From assembly GCA_021186555.1 (NCBI GenBank), contig JAJKFL010000004.1:6562001-6626000 (forward strand): a stretch of 64,000 nucleotides of DNA, read 5' to 3'. This DNA is from Reticulitermes speratus (taxonomy: Eukaryota > Arthropoda > Insecta > Blattodea > Rhinotermitidae). Below the pieces are notes generated by a model. The model was not told the origin of the DNA and did not search any database. It saw nothing but the letters and a program-made list of their open reading frames with translations. Within the stretch, counting starts at the first letter, position 1. Every line of letters starts with the position of its first letter. The position numbers were made by a program, and so were the translations under genes. This document shows, piece after piece, positions 44,701-59,304 of this stretch.

Positions 44701-47700
44701 TCCAAGGAGCTGTGACATCGAGTCTTCGGGCCATACCACAAGAAGACGTGCAGAGGTCGTTCCAGTCTTTGCTAGATCGTGCCACTCGCTGTATCGATGC
44801 AGAAGGGATGTACTTTAAATAAAATACAGATAGTACTCAAGTCTTTTGTTCCAGTTTTATTCTATAACCTCAGTCTCATTATATAATTGTCGGACTGTGT
44901 AGCACTAACAGAAGGAATTGATGTGTTCAGCAGTGTATTGTAATGTTGGTACATAGCCTTGATAATGCCACTTTGTGCTGACATTGATTCCATGTAATTC
45001 ACATATGATTGTTGTGATTACAAGGATCAACAGAAACAAAACCTCCAATCTTCCCAGAGCTTTTGAATTGTTAGTATCTCTTTCTTTTTGTCTTCTAGCA
45101 CATTGCTGAACTGTCTTGTTTTGAGTTGTCCCATAGGTGTTTATTCCTTTAAATTTCAGTTCTAATACCCTTCCCACTAGTTGTATGTTATCCTTGTTTC
45201 ATGACCAAACAGTTAAAATAATTTCACTTTAAGTTCTGTTACAAAATTTTGACTTCCAAGTTCTTTAAAATTTCATTCGTAATTCTGTTCCTACTTATTT
45301 TCCTGCTGGTTCTTCTCAGAAATGTTGTTTACACAACTTGAATTTTGCTTTTGTTTCTCCTTGTAGGGTTCCATATTTTGGTTCTAAGTATGACAAAAAC
45401 TGATTTTAAATGCATATAAATTTTTGTTTTGCTTTGTAGTAGAATCACTTTCTTCTGTAATATCCTGGTTGCTGTTGTTATGATTCAAAATTTGTTGTGT
45501 CTTTATGAATCATGTGAAGGCTGTTGTGTTCACAGTTACTCAGTTTCTTGAATAAGGTTGAAAAGTGGAACTGCATTGTTACATGGAAATATTGGGAAGG
45601 GCAGATAAGGCTTGAACTTTGGCCTGATACTTGGATCTTACATCATAACATTGCCTCTGCTCATGATGTGCGTGCTTTCCGGGTGTTTTTGGCTAAAAAT
45701 CTCAAAATTTGACCTTCCCCCATGTATGTCAGATTGGCCCTGTGTGACTTTTGGCTATTCGCAACACTGAAGATCAATTTGAAGGGCCACACATTGTCAA
45801 CATTCAGGGACACATGTTGACTATCATGAATAGCATTCCAGAAGATGGATTCCAGCAGTATTTTGAACTGTGGAAACACTGACTCAGTGTGTATTGCCAT
45901 GCAGGGAGACTAGTTTCAAGGTGACAAGAACTGTAAGTGTGTAAATACAGTGAAACCTCTATCCATCGTTTTTCAGGGGACCGGAAAATTTGAACGATAC
46001 ATACGGGAAATGATAGTACCGGGAAACCATTAAAAATTATAGATAAGAACAATTTAATGATAATTATTGCTTCTTGCTGAGAAAATCTTTCATTGACGTT
46101 TGTTTTGAGCAAACTTTACTCCTCCTCAATTCAAAGTACAATTTTTCAAGGCCTGGAACACTCTCACGACCACTGTCACTCGTGCTGTGCGCATAAAAGA
46201 AAGATCTTACTTCCATCAGCGCTTCATGTGTCTCAGCAAAGCTCGCCAGCTTCTTCTTCCCGCTCCTCACTCCCTGACGTCACGAGGCTCACGCACAGCT
46301 CCTGCACTGCTTCTACACTACAGGTTGCCACGTGACTGTCCACAGATACGTAGTCCTCGAATTTATCTTTGTTCATGCCACTGAACTTTTCCCAGTCTTG
46401 GCGGAAATCGTCGTCATCGTTGGTCAATACGACGTCACTATCGCCTGAAGATTGTCCCTGCACGTAACCAGCTTTCCGAAAACAATTTTCGATTGTCTGC
46501 TGGGTTACTTGTTGCAAGGCTGCCACAGTGTAGTGCAAAGCTTCCAACACGTTTATCTTCTTTTTGTATCTTTGCCTGCATCCATTAAGCAAACAGCTGT
46601 TTGCACGAGGCGTTTTCTATAAAGCTGCTTATAACAGTTTATTACCCCTAAATCAAGGGGCTGGAGCACACTTGTACAATTTGCCGGGTACCGTATGACT
46701 TTTACATTTCTTAGAAACGATGTATCCTTTGGATGTGCGGCACAATTGTCCACAAAGAGGAGAATGTTACTGTTTTTTTGTGCACCCATACTTGCGTCTA
46801 ATGAACGCAGAAATGAAGAAAAAATGTCTGTGGTCATCCACGCTCTATTGTTCGCGTGGTACTTGGTGGGTAATTTTTTTACATTCTTGAAACATCGCGG
46901 TTTCGGAGATTTTCCGATAACAATCGGCACTTGTTAGTCAGTTCCATCACTGTTAACACAAAGTAAAACAGTAAGTCTGTCTTTACAGTTTTTCCCTCCA
47001 TGACAAGACTCTCCTTTGAGAGCCAAGGTTCTATCAGGAAGCACGTTGTAGAAGAGCCCCGTCTCATCCGCGTTGTAAATATCACGTTCGTAGCCCTCCA
47101 ACAAAGATGGCAGTCTTTCCAGCCACGCTTCCGTGCTTTCGCTGTCCACTGCCGCACTTTCTCCGACTAACTTCTTGTATACTAGGCCATGCCGGTCCTT
47201 AAACCTCGCTAAACCATCGCTTCAAATTAGAAAAAAAAAAACTATCAGTGCGGGAAAATGTTGCGTCAGGACCGTGATTTTTCAACTATTGGTGCGGGAA
47301 AACGACAGTTCGAGGAACAATGGAGGCGGGAAAAAATAGTGTTATTTATATGGGGCTAATTTCGGGACCAAATAAGGCAGACGATACATGCGGGCGAACG
47401 ACGGTAACGGGAACGATGGATAGAGGTTTCACTGTAATTAGGTACAGCTTTTACAGGGGCTTAGTTGTCACACCACATTATGTCTACAGTCTAACTTCAA
47501 ACAAACATCTTCCAACATTGAGTTTGTTATTAGTCATTTCCATGTTACTTCCAGTGGTAGTACATAAAAGATTCCTTATGCTTGTTATGCAGGCTGCCTT
47601 CCTGCTTCCAATAATCAACACATTGCTCAGTGATCCAATAGATCTTGTGGTGACACAACAGCACTGTGAACCACATGCTGTAGTCATTTCACCCACCAGG

Positions 47701-50700
47701 GAATTAGCACTTCAGATATTTCATGAGGCAAGGAAATTTTCACATGGATCACTTGTGAAAACTGTGGTAGCTTATGGTGGAACATCTGCCTACCATCAGG
47801 CCCTGAATGTTATGGTAAGTACATTTCTACTGTAAGGATAAATGTGAAGGTAACTGATTTGTCTAAAATGTTTGCAGATCTTAATATAGTTAAACCTGTC
47901 TAGCATGGAATTTGAATTTAACGAAAATGTGCCTTTTTGTGAAAAGTTTTCTCATTTAAGGGTGTAGGGCAGACTAGTGTAAAATTTTCTGTATAAAATG
48001 GATGTGTTGTACTAGAGAAATGAAAATGAAAGTTAAGAATGTGGTGTGAAAACTATCTACTCAAATATTTCTTACTTTCTGTTCTTGAATTTTGGAGTAT
48101 GTGTGTTAAGTAATAAGTAATTATTAAAAACACTGTGCCATTCACTTATATACAAGTGTAGGATGATTCATTGACCTCGTAGAAGGTAAGAAAATGATGA
48201 AATAAAATTAAAACTGATGGGTATTGATCAGTAACTTGAAGATCTGATTTGCAATTTGGATCGTAAATACATACTGTGTGGCACTTTATCTGGACTTGAA
48301 ATGGAGGGAAGGTTCAGTCCCATATGAGACATTTGGATAGTGCAATCTTGAAACAAACTTATGTTTAGTGAGCTGACCCTCCTGTTATGCCCCAGCCTTA
48401 TTGTGTTTGCATGCTGCTTTGCTACTTCACCTGTATGCAAAATAGTTGGTAGCTCATGACACGTGACCCACAAATGCATGTGTGGTAGCTACATGGCTCA
48501 ACCAGCTAGTCGCCTTTTACCACAGAGGCCCAGGTCAGTCTATGTAAGTCTTCTGATGGACATAGCAGTATTGTGAAAGGTTTTTCTGTGAGTAGTTTAG
48601 TTTTCCTGTGTCATTGTTATTCCACCAATGCTCCATAATCATTTGTTGATCCACCACCAATGCTATATAATTATAGCAGTTGATGGTATTATGAAATAAC
48701 ATACTTAAAAAAAGGAAAAACCTCTGTGAGAAAGAAAAGTGAGGAGAGGACTCAGGGTGTTAGGGTTTCAACTACTCTTCATGGAATTGTAAGTGAATTA
48801 AGATAGATGGGGTCTTCACTGGGAAATGAACTCAGTTGAAACAGTGAGTGTTCACTGAAGATAAATTAGATTTGGTGCTAGGTTTGAACATCCCTCCTTG
48901 GAAATCCCTGACACCTTGTACGAGGACACTGGAGTTTTAGAATTGTTGACATGAACTGTTACAAAACTCCTGAAGTTGAAACCATTTAACATCTGTATTG
49001 CATGAATTGCAGTCATGTGATTCTGCTAAAAGAGTGGATCTTTATACAACGAAACTACCATTGTTTCTGAAGAGAGAACAAAAAAAGAAATGATAAATGC
49101 AGGAAGATGACAGTTGCGTGAGGGCACAGAATGTCTGAAACTTGCGAAACAAGAAAAAACTAAAATTATGCATTTTTTTCTTTGGCCTACATGAAGCATG
49201 AATAAAATGTTACTTTAATGCCTTGTACATATCACATCCCTCAAAGAAATTGGTAATTGACAGCTTTTTAGTTGAAACCTTAAATTTCAGATTAAACAGT
49301 ACTAATTCCAAGTTGAAAATGCTGTGTTCATGACATGTGCCAATGTTGTGCACATAAAGGAACAGTTTAACAGTTTTGTAAACACCTTGTGATTTGGTAG
49401 AGGTTTTCACTGGTTCAGGCTCATATGTTTGTTTCCTCATCCGTTTCATTGCTCCTGCCACCCTTATGATCATCACGCAGCTCACAGATGCTGAAAACAC
49501 CACATGTGGCATGCATTTTGTCTACAGATGCATAAGAACTGCAGTCAACATCCTTCTCAGCTCCTAGCCAAATCCAGTACTTGTGGAAGACTTCATACTT
49601 TTCTTCAGTACTGGAGTCAGAGTCTGCTTCTCTGTTAAGTTCATTCCCATAGCTGTACTGGCAGAAACAATTCACAATTGTTGACTGTGTGGCTTGTTAC
49701 CAAGTCACTACTGTGAAGTGTATTGCTTGTAAAACACTGATTTTCAGTGTCCTTTCCTGGGTCCATTAATCACACAACTGTTATACTATGTACCTCCTGT
49801 ACAACTGCTTGAACATTTTGTGATGCCCAAAGCAAGAGGTTTTAATATGCTGTGCAGTTTGGTGGATAATACAAGACTTTTGCATTCCTTAGAAATGACG
49901 TATTTTGTTTTGTGAGTGGCAGTTTTTGGTTTAATGTAGTTTAGTTTAGTTTTGTATTTCATCCTAAAAATCATTACCATATGATATTGGACATATCCAG
50001 AGCGTAATTACAATAAAAGTATAATAATTACAGTAAAAGCAAAAACATAAAACTGATATAATTACATACATATACAGAACAACACAAAACACTAATTAAC
50101 ACAGTACACAGATGAAAGTACAGGCAATTACAATGTGGAAATACATCATTAACCAAATTCCTACAAAAGAGTCAACTGTCATAAATGCTTCCACCAAATA
50201 AAAACTCTTTTCAAGTAGGAAGTTGCTAAGTAACTTCTTGAATTTTATTATTGACTTAACACTTTTAATTTCACTAGGTAGTTTGTTATAAATAAGCACA
50301 CCATTGTAAGCAATATTCTGTTCAAGTATTTTGGTGTTATGACTTATAATGAATAAATCTGACTTATTTCATGTCCATGTGAATGAAACAGCCAGTAGCG
50401 AGTTCTATACCGACTAAGCTATCCCAGCCCACTGTGCTTTTCTAGAAAGTTTATTAATCTAATACATACTACTTTCTCCACAATTTTTGAAAATGTCGAC
50501 CAATGAACCTGGCTTATAATTCTCAATTTCATTTGGAGCTCCATTTTTAAATAAGGGTTTTATTTTTGAAATTTTAAGATTTTCTGGAAATTTTCCAGTA
50601 CTAAGTGATAGATTGGTTTAAAAAGTTAGTGGTTTAATTAAATATACTTTTAACATTGTTTGATAAGGAAGATTGAAACCCCATCTAGTACACTTGATGG

Positions 50701-53700
50701 TTTGTTTTTTAAATGTTTAATAATAGTAGTTAGTTCATCATCATTGGTGGGTGTAAAAAACATTGAGGCTGAACGTTTTTGTTTACAGTTGGAATATTTA
50801 AGTACCCCAGAGATAATATTACGCTGTAGCCTGTCTGCTTTCTGCCTGGTTTCAATCATTTTCCAACCATGATTGACACCCATTTGTCTTTATCGTCACT
50901 GTTCATGCACTTTTATCTTCCCTTGTGGCAGGACTGGCCTTCCTGTGTCTGTTCTGTCTGGGAAGGAGATATATGAGGCCTATCTCACTGCTAATATGCC
51001 TCCAGCAACATTGGAAGTCTCAAGCCACACATCTCCTGTATCAGTATTGGTGGCGACACTTTCTGTAGCTATCTTTGTGTATACTAGGCCATGACGATCT
51101 TTGAATTTACAGATCCATAGATTTGACACAGCAGAATTGTCAACCTGCATTCTTTGTGCTATCTTTTGCCTTTTTCGTGTGAAATCAGCAGCAACACAAC
51201 AGGGTGTACACTATTCAGGCTTGTTCCGTATTCATGGGTGTTGGTCTCTCCACCTTTTTCTTGGTCGACTTTTGTTTTGTCTACTGGTTGGAGTGTGTTC
51301 ATACCTAATTTGGGAATATGTGTATCATTCATGCTTAATAAAGACTGTGTCCACTTGCATCTATAATCCTCAGTAATTTCATTCAAATTGTATATATTTA
51401 GTTATCTTATTTCTTTGTTGGTCTCATGGTATCTGTCCAGAAATTCCCATGTAGATTGTCAGTAAGTGAAATGCCTCCTGGCTGTGTCATGAGCACTGCA
51501 CAGGGTAAGTCTGGTGGTGGTGGGGTTGCCACCACACTGTCTCTAAACCTGCAAGGTGTCCTCTTTGTCTTATGCTTAACCTTTGACCTCTCCAGCAAGT
51601 GAGGCTGTGCCAGTAGCTGTTACCGCTGGTGTAGCTCTCCGAGTCATCAGCATGTGAAAACCTCCTCACTGTGATCAGGTGTAGACACCTTTGAGGTTGT
51701 TTATGTACGATGTTATCATCAGTAGAGTGAATGATAGAAGTTTCACTGTAATTGGAACTGGAAATTGGCCCCTGCCTGATTTTCTATTGCGGTGAGCAGA
51801 TCCTGTAAGTTACACAATCTGATATTACATGTGGTTCCACTGCATGATTTTAAAATCGGTATGTGGTGCAGGATGGATACAGATAGAATATTCTTCAAGG
51901 CAGGGTCCACAAGTTTTTCAAAAATTAGGTGCCACAAGGTAGACAGGAATCCGTTTTCCATACTCCATTGTGGAGTAACATGTGAACCCCTGACATGTGG
52001 CACTTTCTGTCAGGTGAATGTGAACTGATACACATTTTTGTACATGGGGAGCAGAAAAGAATGCAGTAATTATGCCAAAATTATTAGGCACCACTGTACA
52101 CAGTTTAGTTGCTCATGCAACCAGCTCCCAGGATTTGTGCACCCATGCTTCAAGGACACAGTTCGGAAAGGCAGATACTTCTTCCATTCTTCAAGAAAAT
52201 ATTTGTCAAAAGACAGATACCATGTGCTTGTGCTATGAGCTAGATACAAAATAAGATGTAATGACTGCAGTAGGTTTTGTTGTTGTGGGGTAAAGTCAGT
52301 CATTGAAAACTTGAACTAATAGTTTTGAAGAATATCAAAATATATGAGGCCCTATTGTAGCTCTTCCTGCAGTGTATGCCATAAGAGATGCAGGGAATTT
52401 TGTTAAGCCTTCAAATACTATCAGTGTGATAGTGCCTGTGGCATGTGATACCTAGACACAGGTCTGAGTTTATACCAGGAAGTGTTTCTGCACATCCCTA
52501 GCTATAGTTAAAAAAAATCATTTTATCCATTAATAGGAAATTTCATTCCCCATGATTTAACTAAGTGCTGTCTCATTACATTATTTTTCTGATGCCACAG
52601 ATCAATACTGATGTGTGTTACATGATGGTTGTTTTTTATTACAGAAAGGTTGTCACATACTTGTTGCTACACCAGGCCGACTCTTGGATTTTGTGAACAA
52701 AGGCCGAATCACATTCTCGTCACTACGCTTTTTTATCCTTGATGAAGGTGACCGCATGTTGGATATGGGCTTTTTGCCGGACATAGAGGAGATAATGGGT
52801 CATCCGACCATGGTTCCAAATGTAAGATTCTGTACTGTCACAAGATATTTTATTTATCTTCTCTGTAATTTTATGTTCTCTACATAGCCAGTAAAGTGTT
52901 CAGTACTGTCTTCACAGGAATTAGGAGTTGAGAATTCACGCTGTGGGAAGCATGTGTGTACAATATTGCACTGCAATAAACAGGCACATGCAGAATTTTA
53001 CATGGGAGAAAGGTATTTGTTCTGTCTGGGATACCCAAGGCACAGTTGACAGTTTATTTGGCCTTGTAGGAATTAGTATACAGGCAGTCCTTGACTTTTC
53101 AGACGTTCGACTTTCATACAACCTGCACTTTATGCATTAAAAATTCTCACCCCTAATCTGTCTTTCATATGCTGAGTTCAGACTATCGTACACAGCTGAT
53201 GAACAAACATGCAAAATTTAGCCTATGGATCAGTCAGTCATAGCTACCTTGAAGCAGTACTACATGAGAAGAGTAATCAGCCAGGCCATCAGGGCATCTG
53301 ACAGCAGAGGTGGGCCTACCCTGAAGGAATTCTGAAATATGGAATGCAGTGCATAATATTGGCGATTCTTGGGCTGAAATAAAGGAATCCACACTGCTTG
53401 GTTGCTGGAAGAGGTTATGACCAGATTTGGTGCAGGATTTTAAAGGTTTTGAGGAGACTCGCAGTGATGCCACAAAGGAAGGTGTTCATCTCATGAATTA
53501 ACTGAACTTGGGTGTCGGCACTGAAGTTGTGGATGAATTAATTGCATCTTATTCAGAGCCGATGTCAAATGAAGATCTCATTGACATTCATTCATTCTGT
53601 AGTCTGTCTTATGACAGGTCCGTAGCCTCTTCCAAAGTGAGTTCTCCACAGGGTGCGATCTAGTGCTTCCCTTTCAATTTCCAGTATCTTTTCTTTTCCT

Positions 53701-56700
53701 TAAGGTCATCCAGTAGCTGCTTATGTCTTCTCCCTCGTCGTCCCGTCATTTCTATCCTTCCTTCTAACTTTCCTTCAATCACGTGTTTCAGAAGGCAGTT
53801 TCTACGCAAGATGTGACCAATCCAGTTAGCCTTTCTTCTTTTTATTGTATGTAGGATATTCCTCTCCTCCTTGACTCTGTGTAATACTTCTTCATTTCTC
53901 ACACGATCGGTCCAACTGATCTTCTCCATTCTTCTCCTGCACCACATTTCAAAACTTTCCAGATACTTCTGATCTACTTTCCGAAGTGTCCGCGTTTCAG
54001 CACCATACAAAGCTGTGCTCCAAATGTAGCACATTACTAGTTTCTTCCTTAAATTTAATTCCAGTTTGCTGGTGAAAAGAGTCTTCTTCTTGTTGAATGC
54101 TGCTTTTGCCATGGCAATTCTGGATTTAATTTCACGTGTACACCTTGCATCACTTGTTATCATGCTACCCAAATAATTGAAATATTCCACATTCTCCAAT
54201 TGTTGTTGATCTATCATAATTTTCATTGGGGATGGTTGCCTTGAGATTTTCATTACTTTAGTTTTTTCCACATTCATTTCCATTCCATAGCGTCTTCCAA
54301 TTTCAATTAGTCTATCAATCATGCCCTGTAGCACCTGTTCTTCCCTAGCCAGTAGCACAAGGTCATCTGCATATTTCACAGTGCGAATTACTTGTCCTCC
54401 TATTTTGAAGTCTCCAAACCCTTCAAGAGCTTCCTTGGTAAGGTACTCGCTGTATAAGTTAAACAGAATCAATGACAAGCAGCAACCTTGTCTAACTCCT
54501 CTTCCAGTCTTCACCCTTCTCGTCTCCCTTGGTCCAGTCGTATTTTGACACTCTGTTCCATGTACAATTTGCTGATCAATCTTCTTTTGCGCCAGTCTAT
54601 CCCAATTCCCTTTAGGATCTGCATTAATTTGGTCCAGTTGACACGGTCAAATGCCTTCTGCCAGTCTATGAAGCAAGCACACAATTCCTCATCTATGACC
54701 AAGGTTCGTTCTGATATTATTCTCAGCATCCCAATTGCATCCCTAGTTCCTTTTCCTCTTCTAAATCCAAACTGATCTTCTCCAAGTGCATCTTCAATTT
54801 TCCTCTCAATCCTTCTTCTAAGTATCCTCGCTACTATCTTTGCTGCATGAGCGATGATGCTGATTGTGCAATGGTCGCTGCATTTTGTAGCTTTGGGCTT
54901 CTTCTTTAAGGCAATCATTGTAACTTCAATAAAATCTCTGGGCCATTCTCCAGTTACATACATGTGTTGATCATCTGTGTCATTAGCCTTAGAGCACCTT
55001 CTCCCAACAATTTGAGTACATCCCCAGGTAAACATCATCATCTCCTTGATAGCTTTTTCCACTTCACTTTGCAAAATATAAGGGCCTTTCTCGTCTTCAT
55101 CTACTTCATCTTCCGGTTCGACGTCTAGATGTTCTGGTCGATTAGCTCGATCGTAGAGCTCTGTGATATAATTCTCCCAAATTTGCAGTACTCGTCTCTG
55201 ATTTATTATTATATTGCCTTGAGAGTCTTCGATGCCAATGTTTTGAATCCCATGGTTTTCTTTCCAACCTAGTTCCTTCGTCTTCATGTACATTAAATCA
55301 TAACGTCCTATTCTTTGAAATTTATGATCTCGTCGCATATGCTCTCCAGATATTCCTTCTTGGCGTTGTCCGTGGCTCTTTTCAATTCGTTCCTCAGTCT
55401 TCTGTAGTTCTTGCTTCCTTCTTCATTGTTGACATTCTTCCATTTCCTTCGTTCATCCATTTTACTGACCATCTCCTGTGTAATCCATTGCTTTCTTGCT
55501 CTCCTCTCGACTTTTCCAACCAAACCACTCATAGTATCTAACACACATTTCTTGATATTGTTCCACTGCACTTCCACATTCCCACTTTCACATTTGATTG
55601 CACCAAGCTTTTCTTCTAGTCTTTCGCGTACTACCTGTCGTTGATCATATAACTTCTCCAAATCCCATCTTGGTTTTTTCTTGTGGAACCTCATGATCTT
55701 CTCCAATCTGGTGCAGATCTTTGCAATCAGTAAATTGTGGTCAGAGTCAATATCTGCTCCAGGCAGTGTCTGCACATCCTTCACACTGTTCCTGAATTGC
55801 TGTTTCACTAGTACATAGTCCAGCTGATATCGATTCCTATCTCCTGGTGATTTCCACGTGTACAATCTTCTTTTAGGTTTTTTGAACCATGTGTTTGTTA
55901 TAACAAGTCCATTTCTTTCACAGAAGTCATAAGCATTTGACCTCTCTGATTACTCCTTCCCAGTCCATATGGTCCAACAGTGCTGTGATGTGCTTTATCT
56001 CCAACCACACTGTTCCAATCTCCCATTATAATCGTGTTCGTCGCACCCTTTCCATCCTCTTCAAGATTTCTTCAATTATATCATACAACTCTTCCACTTT
56101 GTCATCTTCATAGTCCGATGTTGGCATGTACACTTGCACTATCAAAATACTTACCGGTTCTGCCTGCAATTTAATAGCAATGGTTCTGTCACTATACACA
56201 CTCTTCTTAACAACACTTTTCACTACGCTTTCATGCACTACTATTGCTACACCTCTTTCAGCACTGTCACCCCCGGAATAATGCACTGTATAATCACCAC
56301 TTTTTATTTCACCTTGACCCTTCCACCGCACTTCACTAACACCTAGCACAGACACTGCGTTCTTCTGCATCTCTTTCTTCAAATTTTCGAGTTTTCCTCC
56401 TTGATTCAAGGTCCTTACGTTCCAAGTGCCTATCTTGAAGCTGTTATGTTCATTCTGTGTCTTCTGCTTTTGTCTGTAGTCATTACCGCGTGGTGTCTGC
56501 CCTGGAAACACTCCCCCCCCCCGGAGATCCGAATGGGGGAGTAATTTACCTCCGGAATGTTTTGTCTCCAGAGGAAGCATCTCGCATTTGGCATTTGTCT
56601 CTGTTTCTGGAAGAGACTATCCAGGAAAAGTAATAATGTGGTAGTTTTTCCATTTGCTTTCCACATCGCAGTACAGCAGCCGTTCAGACCACTCTTGTCA

Positions 56701-59271
56701 CCTGTTACTACACGATCATGAACCATCTCGAGCATCATTTGCTCTGTGCTTCATGTCTCTACTGATGTCGCTGCTTCCGGCATCAGGGGAGTTTTTATTT
56801 GGTTTCCCATCTCCTAGGCATCTCTCTTCGTCTGGTTCCTACCCTTTTGATGTGTCCGGCTTGGGAGACCCTTCTGGTAGCAATGCTACCGCCGGCTTAG
56901 CTCTCAGGGTCACTGGAACTCACAAGCCCCTCTACTATGGCAAGGTGAAGATACCAACAAAGAAGTCATTGACATACAGGAGAAAAATAAGACACCACCT
57001 GAAGCCGAAGATGATGACTGTCAAAGTTCTCCAGTTATGAATTTGACAGTGAAAGAAATGAAAGAAGCCTTTGATCACCTCGAACAATTCTGAAGTATAA
57101 TGGAAAAACGCGATCCAAATGCAGAGAGAAGTTCGCAGGTACGTAGAGCCGTTGTAGGAATACAGCTTGCTGCAGACTCCTGTATCAAGAGAAGAAGAAG
57201 GCTAGTGTTCAACTTTCTCTTAACCAGTTCTTCAAGAAGGTTGGTAAGATGCCATCAGCAAGTAGTACTTCTTCTCAGCATTAAAATCAGCTACTTTTTG
57301 CGACTCTGCTCTGCGTGTGATGGTGGCAACATTAAAATTTACCTTTGGTTGAATTCATGCATGAATGTACTGTAATTGTTGGTACAGATGTTTTTGTTTG
57401 CTGCCCATAAATAGGGATTTTTATGTATTTTTAAGCAGTGGTAACAGAATCCACCTTGTAACATATAAGTCTATTGCTTGACTTTCATACATGGTTTTGG
57501 GAACGAATTATACACAAAAGTCTGTCTGTACTTGCCTTCATTTTTATTGACCTGAACAGGCTGCAAAAGGACTTATGGTTGAAGTCTTTTCAGTATCAGT
57601 GTGATTACTTCCTTAAGCTATTCATACTCTCCTCTCATTATTGTTACATAGGAACAGTATTATACGCACATGTCTTCTGTCATATACCAGGTAGGATTGT
57701 TCTTTACATTGCTGCCTTTTTCTTGTTTCAGTCTCTTTGTAAGGAGTTCTGATCAACAAAATGGTGACAAATGGTTGGTTTATATTTGCTATGATGCTTC
57801 AAGACTGACACTCGTATTGTTGCATTGGAAGGTTTAAGGATGAACAAAACACTGTTAATTTATTTTGGTGTATATTGGGTTTAATACTTAGCCGCCATGT
57901 ATGTAGTGCTTTTTCATAGCTTATTTCCTCCCATCTCAGGAAGGGAAAAGCTTCTGTTAATGTCAATATTCTGTTCACATTACAGGGCGAACGACAGACA
58001 CTGATGTTTTCTGCTACATTCCCTGAAGATGTTCAGCGTTTGGCTGGAAAATTCTTGCACAACTACCTATTTTTGGCTGTTGGCATTGTGGGAGGTGCTT
58101 GTTCCGATGTTGAGCAACGTTTCCATTTGGTGACGAAGTTCGAAAAACGTCCTAAACTTGTGGACCTCATCTCCCAAGCAGGTTGGTAGCATAGGTTACA
58201 CCTTGCTGTTTTAATCAAAATGGTGTACAAGTTGTGTTACTGTTTTGATATTTGTACAGGTGGTGAGAAGACATTGGTGTTTGTTGAAACGAAGCGCACA
58301 GCTGACTTCTTAGCTTCGTATCTGTCTGAGCATGAGTTTCCCACAACAAGTATACATGGAGATCGGCTGCAACGAGAACGTGAATTGGCCCTTTGTGACT
58401 TCAAGATAGGCCGCATGTTTGTGCTGGTAGCAACTGCCGTTGCTGCTCGTGGGCTTGGTAATGCAAACACACTGTTTGTTAGCTGTCAGTTGTGTGCTGT
58501 TCTTGATGCACATGCCCTTTGTAGGAAGAACATATTTGCAAATAATAAGATCGTCATTATTAGGACAACAGATGATCACAAAATCTGAAGTTCTCGCAGT
58601 GACTGAATGCAATGGAGTTTCCTCAGATGATCGGCATCATGGCATTGTAAAACCTGTTAGATGCTGACTGTCTCTCATTATCAGTTCTATTCTGTATTGA
58701 AATGGCTGACTGATATTAATGACTACAGACACATTTAAAAAACTTACAGTTGGTAGGAAGGTAGATTAATGTTTGCTTTTCACTTTTGTGTTGCATGTTT
58801 TTGCCAGTGGTTACTATTCATGTCTCTGCATTCATGTATTTACAAACTGTTTTTTTAAGTGTTTTTACATCTCATTTTATGAAATTTGAAGATAGGTTTA
58901 CAAAAATCAAGGCACTGGAGTGAGAAAGAATAATTTTTTGGAAAGAGTATTTCATTCTAATATTAATGTGTATAGAAGCTGAAATTTGGGGTTGTGGTTG
59001 TTGATCAAATGATTTTTGACTGTGGAAGCACTGAAAATTGGTGGCAGTGGCAGTGCTGAGAGTAATTTTTGATGAAGTTTTAGGAATTATTAATTGTGCT
59101 TGCAGGGTGCTCTTGTTGAATTCTGTTTATAAGACTCAGTTGATTGGAAGAGGCCATAACATGGGATTCTTCTCCAAGAATTTTAACATTGCTTAATGCC
59201 CAATTAGTAAAGGAATTTTTAACAAAGTTTCATGTAACATGGCTGGCTTATATATTATTTCTTCCTAATCC

Positions 59272-59304
<33 letters not shown>

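Noticed and set aside
58458..58588. Continuation of the vasa frame past ARGLG
   Set aside because: Intron read-through: a donor follows the first base of the Asp codon and ACATT in the next exon completes ARGLD.
59272..59299. (AT)n run
   Set aside because: Ordinary microsatellite.
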